Assembly: GCA_963695645.1 (NCBI GenBank)
Contig: CAVOHC010000007.1
Span: 310,001 to 374,000, forward strand
DNA: 64,000 nt
From: DATBGO01 sp963695645
GTDB taxonomy: Bacteria; Actinomycetota; Actinomycetes; Streptosporangiales; Streptosporangiaceae
Direction of reading: 5' to 3'
Below are positions 63,101 through 64,000 of this stretch, in pieces. The notes beneath the pieces are model-generated. The model saw only the letters and a list, made by a program, of their open reading frames with translations, was not told the DNA's origin and searched no databases. Position numbers and translations under genes: made by a program. Within the stretch, counting starts at the first letter, position 1, and each line of letters opens with the position of its first letter.

Positions 63101-64000
63101 CGACGGCGACGCTCAGGCCCGAGCGCTGAGCGGGCTGGCACCGCACCTGCCCGACGAGCTGCTGGCCCAGGCCCTGGCCGCCGCCACCACCATCACCGAC
63201 GGCGACGCCCAGGCCCGGGCACTGCTCGCGCTGGCACCACACCTGCCCGACGAGCTGCTGGCCCAGGCCCTGGCCGCCGCCACCACCATCACCGACGGCG
63301 ACGCCCAGGCCCGGGTACTGCTCGGGCTGGCACCGCACCTGCCCGCCGAGCTGCTGGCCCAGGCCCTGGCCGCCGCCACCGCCACCGGGGACGACGAGCT
63401 GCTGGCCATCATCTACGACGGCACCCGGGCCAAGGCGCTGAGCGGGCTGGCACCATACCTGCCCGACGAGCTGCTGGCCCAGGCCCTGGCCGCCGCCACC
63501 ACCATCTATAACGACAGCTACCGCGCCGAGGCGCTGACCGGGCTGGCACCGCACCTGCCCCACGAGCTGCTGGCCCAGGCCCTGGCCACCGCTGTCACCA
63601 TCACCGGGGACGACGCCCGGGCCCGGGCGCTGACCGGGCTGGCACCGCACCTGCCCGCTGACGAGCAGCCCGCCGTGTTCGCCCAGGCCCTGGACGCCGC
63701 CACCGCCATCTATACCGACGGCACCCGGGCCGAGGCGCTGACCGGGCTGGCACCACACCTGCCCGCTGACGAGCAGCCCGCCGTGTTCGCCCAGGCCCTG
63801 GACGCCGCCACCGCCATCTATACCGACGGCACCCGGGCCGAGGCGCTGACCGGGCTGGCACCACACCTGCCCGACGAGCTGCTGGCCCAGGCCCTGGCCG
63901 CCGCCCTCACCATCTATACCGACAGCTACCGCGCCGACGCAGTGACCGCATTGGCACCACACCTGCCCGACGAGCTGCTGGCCCAGGCCCTGGCCACCGT
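60162..64000 (+). CDS. STAND NTPase with long C-terminal solenoid repeats (runs off window)
   Basis: At least 1279 aa, open to the window end. ATG 60162 lies inside the previous gene (14-bp overlap). Residues 10-30 carry the shared motif (SGNAGVSITGDANAPVTTTY). P-loop NTPase: FTGREWLAKEVDAF, Walker A VEAEAGLGKTAF (Lys93), Walker B IVLVVDGLDEAD (178-182). A helical middle (TRGYLSHFS to about 580) follows, then from about residue 583 some 20 copies of an ALTxLAPHLP...AVLAQALAAATTI unit of 36 or 32 residues, predicted as paired helices, a solenoid suited to sensing a ligand or phage protein. The 5' half is visibly less G+C-rich than the genome, suggesting transfer. Confidence 0.85.
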   Translation, partial: MSRRDRANTSGNAGVSITGDANAPVTTTYVGTQVLGMSSVPLSTAAKDPRSVFTAVGVDAFTGREWLAKEVDAFIAGNPCGYVLVEAEAGLGKTAFAAWLVKTRGYLSHFSRYSSGGSVQVALANLSAQLIENFGLDDRAPAGMLPEWFQVPGGFESLLALAADHANEHGRPIVLVVDGLDEADVPGQGFPLGLPLLLPDGVYVIGTYRTGWSPRRPDAPVATLRIGKDDQRNQHDILVYLAKTASEDVLAARLAEAGMDQAEFISLLAKRCGGVWVYLRYVLNELRDGLRQPDEISDLPTDLRRYYADQIGRWQQDPAWHTGLLPLLATLGVAGEALPIAALARLAGEVDPVTVQRWCDLTIRPMLTTGQGSAAGMPLRYEIYHASFRELLTGRHGNPPAAPGDQYPFGLLAVANELGQAALTAHNRICDRYLTCFGGLETALPVLAENSSTAEIDGGYPLRHLAQHLSQAGRAADLHALLAAEHQVSGNYAVNTWFAAHDHADSIISYLNDLARARDDSAMTTDKDLARHRPAATLGMEIRYALMAASIASFTANISDDLLGQLISAGIWSPRRALDHARRIADPSERLDALLTVHHCLDADEQPAVLAQALTAATTIISDGARAWALAALAPHLPAELLAQALAAATTITSDYPRARALTSLAPHLPADEQPAVLAQALDAATTIRDHDSLRARALTSLAPHLPADEQPAVLAQALATATTIAITLGNDRIPDNYARAKALSGLAPHLPAELLAQALAAAAAITSDYPCAQALTALAPHLPADEQPAVLAQALDAATTIRDDGFLCARALTELAPHLPGELLAQALGAATTIRDNRYRADALTALAPHLPADEQPAVLAQALAAATTIRGNGYRADALTALAPHLPAGEQPAVLAQALAAATTITDGDAQARALSRLAPHLPAGEQPAVLAQALAAATTITDGDAQARALLALIPHLPAGEQPAVLGQALAAATTITDGDAQARALSGLAPHLPDELLAQALAAATTITDGDAQARALLALAPHLPDELLAQALAAATTITDGDAQARVLLGLAPHLPAELLAQALAAATATGDDELLAIIYDGTRAKALSGLAPYLPDELLAQALAAATTIYNDSYRAEALTGLAPHLPHELLAQALATAVTITGDDARARALTGLAPHLPADEQPAVFAQALDAATAIYTDGTRAEALTGLAPHLPADEQPAVFAQALDAATAIYTDGTRAEALTGLAPHLPDELLAQALAAALTIYTDSYRADAVTALAPHLPDELLAQALAT
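61908..64000 (+). repeat. Tandem 108/96-bp coding repeats of the STAND sensor
   Basis: About 20 in-frame copies. Long units (108 bp, with DEQPAV or GEQPAV) and short units (96 bp, with DELL or AELL) alternate irregularly. Neighbouring units are almost identical at DNA level, e.g. starting 62901 and 63009, and the pair near 63720 and 63816, showing recent duplication or gene conversion. The array continues past the window. Confidence 0.92.

Noticed and set aside
62508..63962. 484-aa minus-strand open frame rich in Gly/Gln (GQGLGQHGGLL repeats)
   Set aside because: It is the antisense shadow of the STAND repeat array; repetition keeps stops out on both strands. The plus frame has a proper start, NTPase motifs and operon context.
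61908..64000. Regular repeats as a CRISPR array
   Set aside because: Units are 96/108 bp with no conserved-repeat/unique-spacer structure and encode a continuous protein.

Overview
The window is very G+C-rich DNA with GTG and TTG starts, dense short intergenic gaps, ATGA overlaps and families typical of Actinomycetota (DUF3097, DUF6510, DUF6788, REC/thioredoxin-reductase fusion, L,D-transpeptidase lipoprotein, actinobacterial AICE-type xis-int). It looks like a soil actinomycete of the Streptosporangiales/Streptomycetales kind. The exact genus cannot be fixed from the sequence.

Region 1 (1-45,500) is mostly chromosomal. It holds a 5'-cut flavoprotein, a methyltransferase, an L,D-transpeptidase, two tandem apolipoprotein N-acyltransferases, an EamA exporter, serS, a four-gene sulfite-oxidase-like operon, a cation/proton antiporter, a coupled histidine kinase and REC-flavoprotein pair, a HAD hydrolase, a cysteine-synthase-like enzyme, an LLM flavoenzyme, an OafA-type acyltransferase beside a free-standing paralogue of its SGNH domain, an NlpC/P60 hydrolase, an asparaginase, DUF3097, an enoyl-reductase-like protein, an acyl-CoA ligase, several SDRs, a MalT/LuxR regulator, and a VOC / disulfide-reductase / SDR operon ending near a TetR gene. 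A fossil IS607-type tnpA/tnpB scrap lies at 29.1-29.3 kb, and scraps of a methyltransferase (41.4 kb) and of a MazG-like gene (44.5 kb) mark older turnover.

Region 2 (46,300-57,300) is a decaying mobile island. Two 44-bp copies of a tRNA/tmRNA 3'-end-like sequence (46,341 and 53,746) bracket it. An intact small excisionase gene and a multiply frameshifted tyrosine integrase lie immediately inside the right copy, as in integrative AICE-type elements. Inside are an intact Phd/PIN toxin-antitoxin pair, a wrecked second vapBC, a YihY/BrkB protein, a DUF6788 gene, a nucleotidyltransferase broken by one in-frame TAG, and a MazG-like gene. Just outside the right copy, an IS630-family element (53,915-55,586, TA target duplication) carries a divergent passenger gene and has landed in a second partial copy of the broken vapC. 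Conjugation-type debris and an AbrB/RelE-like pair follow.

Region 3 (57,700-64,000) is defence-like. An Mrr-type restriction nuclease is split by a frameshift. It is followed by a two-gene operon: a small two-TM protein, overlapped by a STAND NTPase that runs off the window. The two share a short Gly/Val-rich motif (twice in the small protein, once at the NTPase N-terminus). The NTPase C-terminus is a long solenoid of about 20 near-identical 32- or 36-residue repeats. This architecture is that of a sensor NTPase signalling to a membrane effector through a homotypic motif. It is the best candidate in the window for an undescribed system.
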